Below, piece after piece: positions 46,873-47,180 of a DNA stretch of 47,180 bases (positions are counted from its first letter, which is position 1; each line of letters begins with the position of its first letter). The position numbers and the translations under genes were made by a program. The stretch is from Siphonobacter sp. SORGH_AS_0500 (GTDB lineage: Bacteria > Bacteroidota > Bacteroidia > Cytophagales > Spirosomataceae), in contig NZ_NHPP01000027.1 of the NCBI RefSeq assembly GCF_002838835.1, forward strand, positions 1 through 47,180, given 5' to 3'. The notes below the pieces were generated by a model, which was not told where the DNA came from, did not search any database, and saw only the letters and a program-made list of their open reading frames with translations.

Positions 46873-47180
46873 ATGAACGATCCCCTAATATTTTACTCCG
46901 AAACGCAGTGTGCCCAGAATTTAGCGGCCGTAGAAGATGCTATTTATGTATTAGGTGGCAAGTGGAAACTCCGCATCATTATCGCTTTAGTAAGCGGATA
47001 CACCCGATTCAATGAATTACAACGAACCATCAAGGGCATTTCGCTACGGTCCTTTCCAGTGAATTGAAGGCTCTGGAACAAATGGATTAGTAAACGAGTC
47101 GTGCATGCAGAAAACATACCGGTCATTGTTGAATACCAACCACCGAATACGCCGAGACGCTGAAAGAGCTTGTAACGTGC
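46873..47180 (+). CDS. HxlR-family (DUF24) transcriptional regulator, frameshifted, cut by window end
   Basis: Winged-helix regulator, often a thiol switch for quinones or aldehydes. It starts MNDPLIFYSETQCAQNLAAVEDAIYVLGGKWKLRIIIALVSG, with the family's GGKW motif and a conserved N-terminal Cys (Cys13) that senses electrophiles in YodB-like members. The frame breaks four times after 47040: near 47043, 47080-47082, 47092-47094 and 47140-47143. One added base at each gives GISATVLSSELKALEQNGLV, then KRVVHAENIPVIVEYQP and TEYAETLKELV, the normal family sequence. This density of errors suggests low-quality sequence at a contig end. The divergent azoR gene is its likely target. Confidence 0.85.

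Overview
The window looks like chromosomal DNA from a glycan-degrading member of the Bacteroidota, most likely a Cytophagales/Spirosomaceae-type bacterium such as Siphonobacter, Spirosoma or Dyadobacter relatives. The genus is a guess. The evidence is a SusC/SusD pair, a hybrid two-component (HTCS) regulator, lipoprotein and outer-membrane glycan enzymes, TAnnTTTG-type promoter boxes (TACATTTG occurs five times upstream of genes, TACTTTTG twice), and weak Shine-Dalgarno sequences.

Layout. (1) 1-5742, minus strand: a tight xylan operon, read from right to left as GH115 alpha-glucuronidase, GH10 endo-xylanase, GPH-type sugar transporter and GH43 enzyme (cut by the window edge). (2) 6457-10543, plus strand: the divergent HTCS regulator that probably senses the xylan-derived sugar. 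(3) 10594-17043, minus strand: a Gfo/Idh/MocA oxidoreductase and a SusD-SusC outer-membrane uptake pair with its own terminator. (4) 17698-27180: an AraC regulator divergent from a fucose and side-chain sugar cluster: GH29 fucosidase, L-rhamnose/fucose-type mutarotase, FucP permease, zinc dehydrogenase, GH43 and GH97. (5) 27878-37277, plus strand: an OmpR-type regulator and sensor kinase, an MgtC-family membrane protein, and a complete RND metal-efflux set (adaptor, CzcA/CusA-type pump, TolC-type channel), then an outer-membrane barrel protein. (6) 37661-47180: two SGNH esterases, a large hybrid kinase, a VOC protein, a cysteine desulfurase behind a SAM-I-type riboswitch, and a divergent azoreductase/HxlR pair.

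How it works together. The carbohydrate half reads as two substrate-specific programmes: xylan backbone and glucuronate debranching under an HTCS, and fucosylated side-chain use under an AraC regulator. A 24-bp palindrome with identical 7-bp half-sites lies in both. The second half is dominated by metal or redox stress functions. The region between the sensor kinase and mgtC carries four 8-bp repeats in exact 11-bp register, 21 bases upstream of a promoter box. That is a good candidate for the operator of the adjacent response regulator.

Sequence quality. Ten genes carry about 18 frameshifts. Nearly all are explained by one missing base, often in a homopolymer, and homology resumes immediately in the next frame. 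Four fall in the last 140 bases. I read this as unpolished long-read sequence, not gene decay, and annotate those genes over their full extent. No tRNA, rRNA, CRISPR array or convincing transposase was seen.
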